Of a DNA stretch of 59,146 nt, positions 17,129 to 26,147 are shown one piece after another. The notes beneath the pieces are model-generated. The model was given only the letters and a program-made list of their open reading frames with translations. It was not told the origin of the DNA and did no database searches. A program made the position numbers and the translations under genes. The DNA lies in contig CAVIWF010000011.1 of NCBI GenBank assembly GCA_963646285.1, positions 1-59,146 on the forward strand. The letters run 5' to 3'. Each line of letters starts with the position of its first letter. Position 1 is the first letter of the stretch. The DNA comes from CAKUFA01 sp963646285. GTDB taxonomy: Bacteria > Bacillota > Clostridia > Christensenellales > Aristaeellaceae.

Positions 17129-17158
17129 TTGACCGTTTGCCTGCTCCTTTGGTATGCT
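17129..17158 (+). promoter_or_regulatory. Promoter of the degV-family gene
   Basis: TTGACC (17129-17134), an 18-base spacer and TATGCT (17153-17158), 34 bases before the start codon. Confidence 0.65.
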
Positions 17159-17191
17159 CAAAACATGAAATGGTCAAGGAGGTCATGTCTT

Positions 17192-18061
17192 ATGTACTGG
17201 ATTGTAACAGATTCCACCACGGATCTGCCATTGACATACATCAACAAACAGGAAAACTTCAAAGTCGTCAGCATGTCCTACACCATGGATGGGCAGAGCC
17301 ACATCCCTGACGGAACAGTGGAAAACAGCCGTGCTATTTACGCCGATCTACGTGCAGGCAAGGTGCTTACCACTGCCCAGATCAACGTGGAGGAGTGGAA
17401 GGAACAGATCAGCGAGCTCCTCGACAAGGGTCAGGACGTGCTGGTGATTGCCTTCTCCAGCGGTCTGAGCGGTACCTATGCCGCCGGTGTGCAGGCGGTG
17501 AAGGAACTGAAGGAAAAGTACCCTGAGCGGAAGCTGGCCATTGTGGACAGCCTGAGTGCCTCCATGGGCGAAGGTTTGCTGGTGCACTATGCCCTGCAAA
17601 AGCGGCAGGAAGGTCTGACTCTGGAAGAGAACGCCAAGTGGGTGGAAGAAAACCGGCTGAACATCGTGCACTGGTTCACGGTGGATGACCTGATGTTCCT
17701 CAAGCGGGGCGGCCGGGTATCTGCCACCAGTGCCTATCTGGGCTCCATTATCAAAATCAAGCCCATCCTGAACGTGGACGAAGCCGGTCACCTGATTCCC
17801 CGGGACAAGGTGCAGGGACGGAAGCGCAGCATTCGGGCGCTGTTCGAACGGACGGAAGCCAACGCCGTCAACATTGCCGACCAGACCGTGTTCATCAGCC
17901 ATGGTGACTGCGAGGAAGAGGCCCAGTCTCTGGCCGATATGCTGCGGGAGAAGCTGGGTGTGAAGAACATCCTTATGGGATATATTGGACCCATCATCGG
18001 CAGTCATTCCGGCCCGGGCACCATTGCCGTGTTCTTTGTAGGCAATGGCCGGAAGGTGTAA
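17192..18061 (+). CDS. DegV family fatty-acid-binding protein
   Basis: A 289-residue DegV/FakB-type protein. Family features are IVTDSTTDLP at the N-terminus, FSSGLSGTY near 91-99, VDSLSASMGEG near 121-131, the FLKRGGRVS block near 170-178, and the C-terminal GPIIGSHSGPGT. FakB proteins present fatty acids to the kinase FakA, which forms acyl-phosphate for phospholipid synthesis; no fakA is in this window. ATG 17192 follows AAGGAGG; the in-frame upstream extension lies over the promoter and is not used. Confidence 0.94.
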   Translation: MYWIVTDSTTDLPLTYINKQENFKVVSMSYTMDGQSHIPDGTVENSRAIYADLRAGKVLTTAQINVEEWKEQISELLDKGQDVLVIAFSSGLSGTYAAGVQAVKELKEKYPERKLAIVDSLSASMGEGLLVHYALQKRQEGLTLEENAKWVEENRLNIVHWFTVDDLMFLKRGGRVSATSAYLGSIIKIKPILNVDEAGHLIPRDKVQGRKRSIRALFERTEANAVNIADQTVFISHGDCEEEAQSLADMLREKLGVKNILMGYIGPIIGSHSGPGTIAVFFVGNGRKV

Positions 18062-18200
18062 AGAAAGCAAGGGGTTGCTGCAAATGCTGCGGCAATCCCT
18101 TTTTCCTATCAATGAATACCGGCAATCGGCTATAGGTCGATGCACGGAATGCGTCCCCTGCCCGTTTACCGTTTATTCACAAGAAAGTTCACCTGTGCGC

Positions 18201-18230
18201 TTGCGTTTTTTATGCATCCTGCGCTATAAT
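18201..18230 (+). promoter_or_regulatory. Promoter of the PrsA-like gene
   Basis: TTGCGT (18201-18206), an 18-base spacer and TATAAT (18225-18230), 47 bases before the start. Confidence 0.65.
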
Positions 18231-18276
18231 AGTGCGAGTACCTATGGATATTATCAAGAACGGAGAGGAATTTTTC

Positions 18277-19800
18277 ATGCACAAGAAGGCTTTGCTTGCG
18301 CTTCTGCTGGCAGTGACCATGCTGCTGAGCGGCTGCGCACTGATCGAAAAGGATGAAGCCGTGGATCGTGCCACGGAAATCATCAAGGTTGGCGACAATG
18401 TGCACACCAAGGGTGAAATTCAGGATCAGGTCAACTACCAGCTGAACTACATGTCCCTGATCTACAGCATGTATGGCATGAGCTATGACACCACCAGCGC
18501 TGACAATATTTCCAGCGTAACGGATTCTGTCATCGACTCCCTGATTGAAAACGATGTGAAGAACATGAAGATCAAGGAGCTGGGTCTGGATCAGCTGACG
18601 GAAGAAGAAATCGCCGAGCTGGAAAACGAAATTGCTGAAGCTTGGCAGTCCACCCGGGATCAGGTGCAGAGCTACTACCTGGCCGACACGGAGCTGACCG
18701 GCGAAGAGCTGGAAAAGGCCATCGACGAAACCTGCGAAGAATACGGCATCACCAAGGAAGATGTTGTGGAAAGCACCCAGGAAACCTACCTGCAGAACAA
18801 GCTGAAGACGGAAACGGTTAAGGACGTAACCGTTTCCGATGAAGAGCTGCAGGCCGAGCTGGACACTCGGGCAGAAAGTGCCAAGACCACCTACACCAGC
18901 TCCCCCGCCTCCTACGGCACGGCTGTGAACAACGGCACCACGGTTTATTATCGTCCTGCCGGTTATCGCATGGTAAAGCAGATTCTGGTGAAGTTCACCG
19001 ACAACGATCAGGCCGTGATCGATGAGCTGACCACCCTGCACACCAATGCAGAAACTGCTGTGACCGAAGCCACCACCGCCCTTACAGATCTGGGTGTGGA
19101 AGATGCCGATGCCCTGGCCGCTCAGGTGACCGTGACGGTGGAAGCTGCCACTGAAGAAACCACCGAAGATGCTGCTACCACCACCGACCTGGTTGCTACG
19201 GAAACGGATCTGGTTGCTACCGTAACCGACCTGACCGTGAAGAACGCCAACGTAACGGATGTGACCACCGCCTTCACCGAAGAAGTGACGGACGAGGTTG
19301 CTGAGGCTGCCAAGACCCTGGCTCAGGCCAAGGCTGAAGAAGCTTTCTATGCAGATCAGCTGGCTGCTGCCAAGGTTCAGGCCTATGCCAACATTGCTGC
19401 AAAGGCTGATGAAATCCTGACCAAGATCCCCGGCGGCGATTGGGATGCCCTGATGGCTGAGTATACCGAGGATCCCGGCATGCAGGGCGATGCAGCCACT
19501 GCCAAGACCGGCTATGCCGTAAGCGAAGCCACCACCAACATGGATACCGCCTTCACCACCGCTGCCCTTGCGCTGGCAAACGTTGGGGATGTATCCGACA
19601 AGGTGGAAGGCATTTATGGCTACTACATCATCAAGTATGAATCCGACGTAACCGAAGGTGCCGTGTCCCTGGACGAAGTACGTGATACCCTGATGGAGAG
19701 CGTGCTGACCACCAAGCAGGACAACGCCTATGACGAAGCTGTTGAGCAGTGGGTCACCGACGCCAACGCCACCGTTGACCGGAACGCCCTGAACAACTGA
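18277..19800 (+). CDS. PrsA/SurA-like peptidyl-prolyl isomerase lipoprotein with large parvulin insertion
   Basis: A 507-residue lipoprotein: signal sequence with lipobox LLSGC (Cys20), a SurA-N-like helical chaperone region (about 28-200), and a parvulin domain starting at YRMVKQILVKF (230-240). The domain is then interrupted by about 125 residues rich in Thr, Ala, Val, Asp and Glu, including repeats of TDLVAT around 303-320, and resumes at about 366 (YANIAAKADEIL...GGDWDALMAEYTEDPG) through GYYIIKYES (448-456). It probably folds exported proteins outside the membrane. GGAGAGG precedes ATG 18277. Ordinary PrsA parvulin domains are about 90 residues, so the insertion is unusual. Confidence 0.85.
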   Translation: MHKKALLALLLAVTMLLSGCALIEKDEAVDRATEIIKVGDNVHTKGEIQDQVNYQLNYMSLIYSMYGMSYDTTSADNISSVTDSVIDSLIENDVKNMKIKELGLDQLTEEEIAELENEIAEAWQSTRDQVQSYYLADTELTGEELEKAIDETCEEYGITKEDVVESTQETYLQNKLKTETVKDVTVSDEELQAELDTRAESAKTTYTSSPASYGTAVNNGTTVYYRPAGYRMVKQILVKFTDNDQAVIDELTTLHTNAETAVTEATTALTDLGVEDADALAAQVTVTVEAATEETTEDAATTTDLVATETDLVATVTDLTVKNANVTDVTTAFTEEVTDEVAEAAKTLAQAKAEEAFYADQLAAAKVQAYANIAAKADEILTKIPGGDWDALMAEYTEDPGMQGDAATAKTGYAVSEATTNMDTAFTTAALALANVGDVSDKVEGIYGYYIIKYESDVTEGAVSLDEVRDTLMESVLTTKQDNAYDEAVEQWVTDANATVDRNALNN

Positions 19801-19820
19801 TTCAAGTCAACTTCATAACC

Positions 19821-19863
19821 AAAGGAGCTTTCCACCCGAATGGGCACGGAAAGCTCCTTTTCT
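19821..19863 (+). terminator. Terminator of the PrsA-like gene
   Basis: AAAGGAGCTTTCC (19821-19833) pairs perfectly with GGAAAGCTCCTTT (19848-19860) and is followed by TCT. Confidence 0.85.
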
Positions 19864-19914
19864 GATGCCTGCAAGTTGCAGCTACCCCTGATTTCCTGCC
19901 CCGATGAGGGCAAA

Positions 19915-19962
19915 GGAAAAGGGCTCGTCCCCTGCACTGCGCAGGAAGTCAAGCCCTTTGTG
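19915..19962 (-). terminator. Second terminator-like hairpin between the convergent units
   Basis: AAAGGGCT and AAGCCCTTT form an outer stem around an inner CCTGC/GCAGG stem. On the minus strand it ends GAGCCCTTTTCC. It lies beyond the dnaJ terminator and may act as a backup. Confidence 0.45.
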
Positions 19963-19967
19963 TATCC

Positions 19968-20001
19968 AAAGAAAAGCCCGGCAACATGACTGCTGCCGGG
20001 C
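19968..20001 (-). terminator. Terminator of the hrcA-grpE-dnaK-dnaJ operon
   Basis: GCCCGGCA (19976-19983) pairs with TGCCGGGC (19994-20001) and is followed on the minus strand by TTTTCTTT. It is 13 bases past the dnaJ stop. Confidence 0.9.
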
Positions 20002-20013
20002 CTTTGTATTACG

Positions 20014-21138
20014 TTAACTGAAGATTTCCTTTACACGATCCATGAAGGACTTCCGAGTCTCGTACTCCTTGCCGGTGGAGGATTCCTCAAACTGCCGCAG
20101 CAGATCCTTCTGCTTGTCGCTCAGTTTGCGAGGAATTTCCACCCGGACCCGTACCAGCAGGTCGCCTTTGCCGGGCATGTTCAGCTGCTGAATGCCCTGT
20201 CCCTTCAGGCGGAACTCCGTATCATTCTGCGTACCTTCAGGAATGCGGTACTTCACCGTGCCGTTCAGGGTAGGCACATCCACCTCCCCGCCCAAGGCAG
20301 CCTGGGTAAAGCTGATGGGCAGGTCAAGCTTCAGGTTAAAGCCTTCCCGGCGGAACAGCTTGTGGGGCTTTACCAGCACGTTAATGTACAGGTCACCGTT
20401 AGGGCCGCCACGGACACCGGGTTCGCCCTGATTGCTCATCACAATGGTCTGGCCATTGTCAATGCCGGCAGGCACCTTCACCGTTGCCGTGCGGCGCTTC
20501 CGCACCCGGCCGGAGCCGCCGCAGGACGTGCACTTGTCTGCAATCACCGTGCCTGTGCCGCCGCAGTTGGGGCAAGTACGCACGGTGGTCATCCAACCGC
20601 CGCTCTGGCGAATCTGACCGGAACCGTGGCATGTGGGGCAAGTGGTGGGGCTGGTACCCGGCTTGGCGCCGGTACCATGACAGGTGTCGCAGTTTTCATT
20701 ACGATAAAATTCGAAGGATTTTTCACAGCCGTTGGCCGCTTCCTCAAAGGTAATGCGCAGCTCGTACCGCAGGTCGTTGCCCTGCACAGGGCCGTTCCGC
20801 TGAGCGGAAGAGGCACCGCCATTGAAGAGCTGATCAAAGATGCTGTCGAAGCCGCCCATGCCGCTGAAATCGAAGCCGCCGGTACCGCCGAAGGGATTGC
20901 CGCCGCCCATGTTGGGGGTGTCAAAGCCGTAGCGGTCGTACTGCTCACGCTTCTTCGGATCACTCAGCACCTCGTTGGCTTCGTTCAGCTCCTTAAAGCG
21001 ATCCATGGCTGTTTTATCATCAGGGTGCAGGTCGGGGTGGCATTCCTTTGCCTTTTTCCGGTAAGCGGACTTAATTTCATCCTGCGTTGCCGATTTGCTG
21101 ACCCCCAGCACCTCATAATAGTCACGCTTGGTTGCCAA
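20014..21138 (-). CDS. dnaJ: Chaperone protein DnaJ
   Basis: A 374-residue type I DnaJ, the co-chaperone that stimulates DnaK ATPase. It has an N-terminal J domain with HPD at 34-36, a Gly/Phe-rich stretch (about 70-100), four zinc-binding CxxCxGxG repeats (CDTCHGTG, CPTCHGSG, CPNCGGTG, CTSCGGSG), and a C-terminal substrate-binding domain. I choose TTG 21138 (MATKRDYYEVLG), because GAGGTGAGG stands five bases upstream and homologues begin here; an in-frame GTG at 21162 is less likely. It is the last gene of the CIRCE-controlled operon. Confidence 0.97.
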   Translation of the reverse strand: MATKRDYYEVLGVSKSATQDEIKSAYRKKAKECHPDLHPDDKTAMDRFKELNEANEVLSDPKKREQYDRYGFDTPNMGGGNPFGGTGGFDFSGMGGFDSIFDQLFNGGASSAQRNGPVQGNDLRYELRITFEEAANGCEKSFEFYRNENCDTCHGTGAKPGTSPTTCPTCHGSGQIRQSGGWMTTVRTCPNCGGTGTVIADKCTSCGGSGRVRKRRTATVKVPAGIDNGQTIVMSNQGEPGVRGGPNGDLYINVLVKPHKLFRREGFNLKLDLPISFTQAALGGEVDVPTLNGTVKYRIPEGTQNDTEFRLKGQGIQQLNMPGKGDLLVRVRVEIPRKLSDKQKDLLRQFEESSTGKEYETRKSFMDRVKEIFS

Positions 21139-21243
21139 TGTTTCCTCACCTCGCGAAATCACCGGCAGTTTTCACTGCCTGAATAAACCGGGAAAGCCCC
21201 GGACGCAGGCCGGTGGCACTTACGCCCGGGGATTGTGAATGAC

Positions 21244-23067
21244 TTAGTGCACGTCGCCGTCAGCGTTCACGCTGCCGTCAGGATTGGTGGTGCCGCTCTG
21301 TGCACCGCCCATGTCGGGAGCGCTGCCTTCACCGCCCTGCTGCTGATACAGCTTGCCGAAGATGGCATACACCTTCTGGGTGAAGTTCTCCATGGCGGAC
21401 TTGATTTCCTCGGCGTTGTTGCCCTCACGGGTCTTCTTGAAGGCGTCGATCTCGCTCTGGATGGCGTTCTTGTCTTCCTCAGACAGCTTCTCGCCATTTT
21501 CACGGAGCTGCTTCTCGGTCTCGTAGATCAGGCTGTCAGCACGGTTGAGGGTTTCCACCTCTTCCTTGCGCTTCTTATCCTGCTCAGCGAACTGCTCAGC
21601 TTCCTTCACACGCTGATTGATTTCTTCCTCGCTCAGGTTGGTGGAAGCGGTGATGGTGATCTTCTGCTCGTGACCGGTGGCCTTATCCTTGGCGCTGACA
21701 TTCACAATGCCGTTGTTGTCAATGGAGAAGGTAACCTCGATCTGAGGCACGCCACGGGGAGCGGGAGCAATGCCGGTCAGCTGGAAGCGGCCCAGGGACT
21801 TATTGTCATAAGCCATCTGGCGCTCGCCCTGAAGCACGTTGATTTCCACGGTGGTCTGTCCGTCAGCGGCGGTGGAGAACACCTGGCTCTTGCTGGTAGG
21901 CACGGTGGTGTTCCGTTCAATCAGCTTGGTGAAAATGTGGCCTTCGGTTTCCAGACCCAGAGACAGGGGAGTTACGTCCAGCAGCAGCACGTCCTTCACG
22001 TCGCCAGCCAGCACGCCGCCCTGAATGGCAGCGCCGATGGCCACGCACTCGTCAGGGTTGATGCCCTTGAAGGGCTCCTTGCCGGTAAACTTCTGCACAG
22101 CGGCCTGCACAGCGGGGATACGGGTGGAACCGCCTACCAGAATGATCTTATCGATCTGATCCACGGTCAGGCCTGCGTCACGCAGGGCGTTCTTCATGGG
22201 GGTGATGGTGGCATCCACCAGGTCGGCGGTCAGCTCGTCGAACTTTGCCCGGGTCAGGGTCATGTCCAGGTGCTTAGGACCGTTAGCATCAGCGGTGATG
22301 AAGGGCAGGTTGATGTTGGTGGTGGTGGCACCGCTCAGCTCAATCTTGGCCTTTTCAGCAGCGTCCTTCAGGCGCTGTGCAGCGGTCTTGTCCTGCAGCA
22401 GGTCAATGCCTTCGCTTTTCTTGAAGCTGTCGGCAATGTAGTTGATAATGCGCTGGTCGAAGTCATCGCCGCCCAGGCGGGTGTTGCCGTTGGTGGCACG
22501 GACTTCAAACACGCTGTCGCCAATGTCCAGAATGCTTACGTCGAAGGTGCCGCCGCCCAGGTCGTACACCAGAATCTTCTGGCTGCCGTCCTTGTCCAGG
22601 CCATAGGCCAGTGCAGCAGCGGTAGGCTCGTTGATGATACGCTTTACATCCAAGCCGGCAATACGGCCTGCATCCTTGGTTGCCTGACGCTGGCTGTCGT
22701 TGAAGTAGGCAGGCACGGTGATAACGGCTTCCGTGACCTTTTCGCCCAGATAGGATTCAGCGGTTTCCTTCATCTTGGTCAGGATCATGGCGCTGATGTC
22801 CTGCGGGGTGTAGTCCTTGCCGTCGATGGTCACCTTGTAGCTGGTGCCCATTTCACGCTTAATGGAGATAACCGTACGGTCGGGGTTAATGACAGCCTTG
22901 TGCTTTGCAGTCTGGCCTACCAGACGCTCGCCGTCCTTGGTGAAGGACACAACAGAAGGGGTGGTGCGGCTGCCTTCCGCATTAGCGATGACAACCGGCT
23001 TGCCGCCTTCCATAACGGCGACGCAGCTATTCGTAGTACCCAAGTCAATACCAATGATCTTGCTCAT
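21244..23067 (-). CDS. dnaK: Chaperone protein DnaK (Hsp70)
   Basis: A 607-residue Hsp70. The nucleotide-binding domain starts GIDLGTTNSCVAV and contains LVYDLGGGTFDVS and VGGSTRIPAVQ. A substrate-binding domain with LLDVTPLSLGLET and a helical lid follow, with a C-terminal tail rich in Gly and Asp. AGGAGG precedes ATG 23067. The 104-base gap to grpE holds a small AAGCGC/GCGCTT hairpin (23134-23148), which could set transcript processing or stability within the operon. Confidence 0.98.
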   Translation of the reverse strand: MSKIIGIDLGTTNSCVAVMEGGKPVVIANAEGSRTTPSVVSFTKDGERLVGQTAKHKAVINPDRTVISIKREMGTSYKVTIDGKDYTPQDISAMILTKMKETAESYLGEKVTEAVITVPAYFNDSQRQATKDAGRIAGLDVKRIINEPTAAALAYGLDKDGSQKILVYDLGGGTFDVSILDIGDSVFEVRATNGNTRLGGDDFDQRIINYIADSFKKSEGIDLLQDKTAAQRLKDAAEKAKIELSGATTTNINLPFITADANGPKHLDMTLTRAKFDELTADLVDATITPMKNALRDAGLTVDQIDKIILVGGSTRIPAVQAAVQKFTGKEPFKGINPDECVAIGAAIQGGVLAGDVKDVLLLDVTPLSLGLETEGHIFTKLIERNTTVPTSKSQVFSTAADGQTTVEINVLQGERQMAYDNKSLGRFQLTGIAPAPRGVPQIEVTFSIDNNGIVNVSAKDKATGHEQKITITASTNLSEEEINQRVKEAEQFAEQDKKRKEEVETLNRADSLIYETEKQLRENGEKLSEEDKNAIQSEIDAFKKTREGNNAEEIKSAMENFTQKVYAIFGKLYQQQGGEGSAPDMGGAQSGTTNPDGSVNADGDVH

Positions 23068-23171
23068 GTTCTTTTCCTCCTAAATCAAACTGTTCGTTTG
23101 GTGATGTCATGTTGAAATCTATTTTATCAGGAAAAGCGCCTTGCGCTTGAACCTGTCCGGGAAAGGGGCGG

Positions 23172-23735
23172 TCAGTCTTCCGGCACAACTTTGACCATGG
23201 CGTGGCGGAGAACCGTTTTGCCCATCATGTAGCCCTTTTGCAGCACCTGGCAGACGGTGCCGGGCTCGCCATCATCCGCCGTGCCCTGCAGCACAGCGTT
23301 TTCCAGATGAGGATCGAAAGCTTCGCCCTGCCGGTCAATGGGCGTTACCTCCAGCTTGGTCAAGGCATCCCGCATCAGCCGAAGGGTCAATTCCACGCCG
23401 CTTTTCAGCGCATCCCCTTCTGCCGTATCGGCGGCTGCCACGGCACGCTCCAGATTATCCAGCACCGGCAGCATGGCAGCGGCCACATTCCGCTGACCCT
23501 CGCTGTAGGCATCCGCCCGGGCGCTTTCGTTTCTCCGGCGGAAGTTATCAAAGTCCGCCTGAACACGCTGCGCCATGGACAGATATTCATCTGCTTTGGC
23601 GGCAGCCTCTTCCAGCTGCTTGGTCAATGCAGCAGCGTCCTGCTCGGTGGCATTTTCAGCAGCATCCTGAGCGGGCGTTTCCTCCTGCACAGGAGCTTCT
23701 TCCGTCACTGCGGGCTTCTTTTCCTCTTCTGTCAT
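23172..23735 (-). CDS. grpE: Nucleotide exchange factor GrpE
   Basis: A 187-residue DnaK exchange factor: an acidic N-terminal tail, a long coiled coil (about 40-95, DEYLSMAQRVQADFDNFRRR), and a C-terminal beta-wing domain (EAFDPHLENAVLQ...GYMMGKTVLRHAMVKV). ATG 23735 is placed 4 bases after the hrcA stop with AAGGGAG upstream; the longer frame overlapping hrcA is not credible. Confidence 0.96.
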   Translation of the reverse strand: MTEEEKKPAVTEEAPVQEETPAQDAAENATEQDAAALTKQLEEAAAKADEYLSMAQRVQADFDNFRRRNESARADAYSEGQRNVAAAMLPVLDNLERAVAAADTAEGDALKSGVELTLRLMRDALTKLEVTPIDRQGEAFDPHLENAVLQGTADDGEPGTVCQVLQKGYMMGKTVLRHAMVKVVPED

Positions 23736-23739
23736 TGCC

Positions 23740-24825
23740 TTAACTCCCTTTCTTTTCTTCATTTCGTGATTCCTTCTTTGTGTCCTTGTCAAGCCTGGGC
23801 TCCTGCCCTTCATTGCCGAAGAGCATGGACAGCTGATTGCCCATACTGCCCAGGATGGAAAGGACTCGGCTGTATTGCATTCGTGTGGGTCCAATGACAC
23901 CAATGGTGCCCTGCTGCCCGTTTCTGGTGGAATAGGTGGCGGTCACAATGGAGCAGTCCGTCATTTCCGGCACGCCGGTTTCCGGTCCGATCCGTACGGT
24001 GAAGGCCATTTCTCCATGCTGGGCAACAATCTCCGCCAGCTTATCCCGTGTCTCCACAAGGCTTACGAAGTTCCGTGCTTTTTCCACATCGCTGTATTCA
24101 GGATAGGACAGCATGTTGCTGGCACCGCCTACTGCCACATGGCTCTTGCCGCCCTTGGCGTGATCCATGAAGGCGCTGATGCCTTCCAGCAGGTGTTCAT
24201 TTTCCTGCATGTTCTGCGCCAGGTGGGGAAGAATCACGGTGGCTTCCGCCAAGGTATGCCCGGACAGCTGATTGGTCAGGGTGCGGGAGATGGTATACAG
24301 GGCGTCACTGTCCAGCTGCTCGCTGACACTGATCACCGTGTCCCGCACAATGCCTCCGTCGGTGACAATCACCACCAGCGCAGAGGTGTTGGTAACGGGC
24401 ACCAACTGGATATTGCGGATCCTTGGCTGGGCTCCGGCAGGAGGCAGCACCACGGCGGTATAGTGGGTCAGTTCACTCAGCACCTGAGCCGCATGGTCGA
24501 TCACATCTTCCATCTGGCGCATTCTGCCGATGAAGTGCTGCTGCACATCCCCCACATCATCGGAAGGAATCCGCTTCGTCCGCAGCAGCTGATCCACATA
24601 CAGTCGATAGGCTTTGGCGGAGGGAATCCGTCCGGCGCTGACATGGGGCTGATCCAGATACCCCAGCTCCTCCAAGTCGCTCATTTCATTGCGGATGGTG
24701 GCGCTGGACAAACCCATATCGTATTTCTTGGAAATCGTCCGGGAGCCCACAGGCACGGCGGTCAGGATATAGTCGTCGATGATTGCCTGCAGAATACGGA
24801 ACTTTCGCTCATCCATCATGCTCAT
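23740..24825 (-). CDS. hrcA: Heat-inducible transcription repressor HrcA
   Basis: A 361-residue repressor of class I heat-shock genes that binds CIRCE. It has an N-terminal winged helix (TISKKYDMGLSSATIRNEMSDLEELGYL), a GAF-like domain and a dimerisation region. It is the first gene of hrcA-grpE-dnaK-dnaJ and is autoregulated through the CIRCE element 31 bases upstream. AAAGGAG lies 11 bases before the ATG. The C-terminus carries a Lys/Glu-rich tail. Confidence 0.97.
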   Translation of the reverse strand: MSMMDERKFRILQAIIDDYILTAVPVGSRTISKKYDMGLSSATIRNEMSDLEELGYLDQPHVSAGRIPSAKAYRLYVDQLLRTKRIPSDDVGDVQQHFIGRMRQMEDVIDHAAQVLSELTHYTAVVLPPAGAQPRIRNIQLVPVTNTSALVVIVTDGGIVRDTVISVSEQLDSDALYTISRTLTNQLSGHTLAEATVILPHLAQNMQENEHLLEGISAFMDHAKGGKSHVAVGGASNMLSYPEYSDVEKARNFVSLVETRDKLAEIVAQHGEMAFTVRIGPETGVPEMTDCSIVTATYSTRNGQQGTIGVIGPTRMQYSRVLSILGSMGNQLSMLFGNEGQEPRLDKDTKKESRNEEKKGS

Positions 24826-24855
24826 GGTCTTGTGCGCTCCTTTCTTTTTGTTCTG

Positions 24856-24882
24856 TTAGCACTCACTTTGATTGAGTGCTAA
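24856..24882 (-). promoter_or_regulatory. CIRCE operator
   Basis: A perfect TTAGCACTC-N9-GAGTGCTAA inverted repeat, the consensus HrcA binding site, between the promoter and hrcA. Confidence 0.97.
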
Positions 24883-24893
24883 CTACATTGCAT

Positions 24894-24922
24894 ATAATAG
24901 CCCTCTTCCGTTTTTTTGTCAA
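24894..24922 (-). promoter_or_regulatory. Promoter of the hrcA operon
   Basis: On the minus strand TTGACA (24917-24922), a 17-base spacer and TATTAT (24894-24899), directly followed by CIRCE. Confidence 0.9.
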
Positions 24923-24995
24923 GGGTTTTTCTTCTTTTCTTTCGGGTTTTTTCGGTTAGGCCGTGGGTCAATCCCAGGTTGGTCTTTCCATTCCC

Positions 24996-25024
24996 TTGCG
25001 TATTTGTGCCCTGCACGTTATAAT
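24996..25024 (+). promoter_or_regulatory. Promoter of the rightward 25-27 kb operon
   Basis: TTGCGT (24996-25001), a 17-base spacer and TATAAT (25019-25024), 45 bases before the first small gene. Confidence 0.7.
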
Positions 25025-25068
25025 AGGTAAGCAGGGTTGCCCTGCCAATTGAAAGTAGGATGGATCAT

Positions 25069-25227
25069 ATGATGAAACAAAGCGTACGCCGTCATCCCCT
25101 GTGGTGGCTGCTTCCTCTGGGGCTGGCACTGCCCTTTGCCGCCTGCACCGCCTGGGTCGTTCTGACTTATGGCAGTGAGGCGAAAGATTTGATGGATATT
25201 GTATTGAAGATGGTGGTGATTCCGTGA
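25069..25227 (+). CDS. Small membrane protein, 52 residues
   Basis: An unrecognised small protein with one hydrophobic helix (about 12-33: WWLLPLGLALPFAACTAWVV). Its stop overlaps the GTG start of the next gene in GTGA, so the two are translationally coupled, which supports it being real. TAGGATGG lies before ATG 25069; an in-frame ATG at 25060 would add three residues. It opens an operon with a polytopic membrane protein, a phosphoesterase and an acetyltransferase. Confidence 0.65.
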   Translation: MMKQSVRRHPLWWLLPLGLALPFAACTAWVVLTYGSEAKDLMDIVLKMVVIP

Positions 25228-26147
25228 GCAGCCGTATTCCCGGTATGCCTGGCGGTGCTGCCCATACTGCCGCCGTGATTCTGTCCTTGATCATGACCTT
25301 GTGCCTCCTCCTGTCCGGCTGCACAGCCCTTGCCAACACCCTGATGAACGACACTGCCCTCCACGAAAGTGTGGCACTGTCCGATCAGGTGCAGGCTGCT
25401 CAGAAGGAAAAGATTTTCGCCAAGGTGAACACACTGGCCGAGAAGTATTCCTTTGACCCGGAAACAGTCAATGCATTTCTGACCGATGAAGCCATTGCGG
25501 ACTACAATCGTCAGGTGATTGCCTGGTGGATGAGCCTGCTGGATACAGCCCCTTCTTTAACGGCTCCCTCTTTTTCCACCACGGACATGATCGAAGCCGT
25601 CATGGCCGATGAACAGTTTAAGGAGAACACATCCACCGGCCGCCGGAAGGCCATTGCCCGGGATGAGGTTGCCGCCGTCATTGCCCAAACCGTGCAGGAA
25701 ACCGTGCTGCCCCTGCGCAGTGCACTGATTTCTCTGGGCATGTCTCAGGTGCTGCAGCGGGTCAACCTGGCCAAGTACACGGCCATTGTCCCCCATCTTC
25801 CGTGGATTTTCCTGGGCATCAGCGTTATGCTCATGTGCCTGACCGTGCTGGTGATGGCACGCCGCCCCCTGCGGGCACTGGCGTACATCGGCGGCAGCCT
25901 TTCTGCCGCCGGCATCCTTGACCTGGCCTTGATCCTGTGCCTGAAGCTGCTGGATCTGCCAAGCTGGGTCGGTCAGGTATCCGCCATGCTGTCCCTGCAG
26001 GTTTCTCTTTTGCAGGAGAAGCTGATGCCCCTGATGCTGATTGGCGGCGGCTGTGCACTGGCAATTGGCCTTGTGCTGATTGGTCTGCACCAGCATGGCA
26101 TGCTGAAGATCCGCCGCAGCCTGGCCGCAAAGGGAGTTGCCGTATGA
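25224..26147 (+). CDS. Uncharacterised polytopic membrane protein with lipobox-like N-terminus
   Basis: A 307-residue protein starting at GTG. The N-terminal hydrophobic segment ends in LLLSGC (Cys33), which looks like a lipobox. A soluble, mostly helical extracytoplasmic part (about 35-190) follows, then three transmembrane helices (about 193-212, 218-240, 268-290) and a short basic tail. I do not recognise the family. Its start overlaps the 52-residue gene by 4 bases and its stop overlaps the phosphoesterase start (ATGA), so all three are probably co-translated. Confidence 0.75.
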   Translation: MSSRIPGMPGGAAHTAAVILSLIMTLCLLLSGCTALANTLMNDTALHESVALSDQVQAAQKEKIFAKVNTLAEKYSFDPETVNAFLTDEAIADYNRQVIAWWMSLLDTAPSLTAPSFSTTDMIEAVMADEQFKENTSTGRRKAIARDEVAAVIAQTVQETVLPLRSALISLGMSQVLQRVNLAKYTAIVPHLPWIFLGISVMLMCLTVLVMARRPLRALAYIGGSLSAAGILDLALILCLKLLDLPSWVGQVSAMLSLQVSLLQEKLMPLMLIGGGCALAIGLVLIGLHQHGMLKIRRSLAAKGVAV

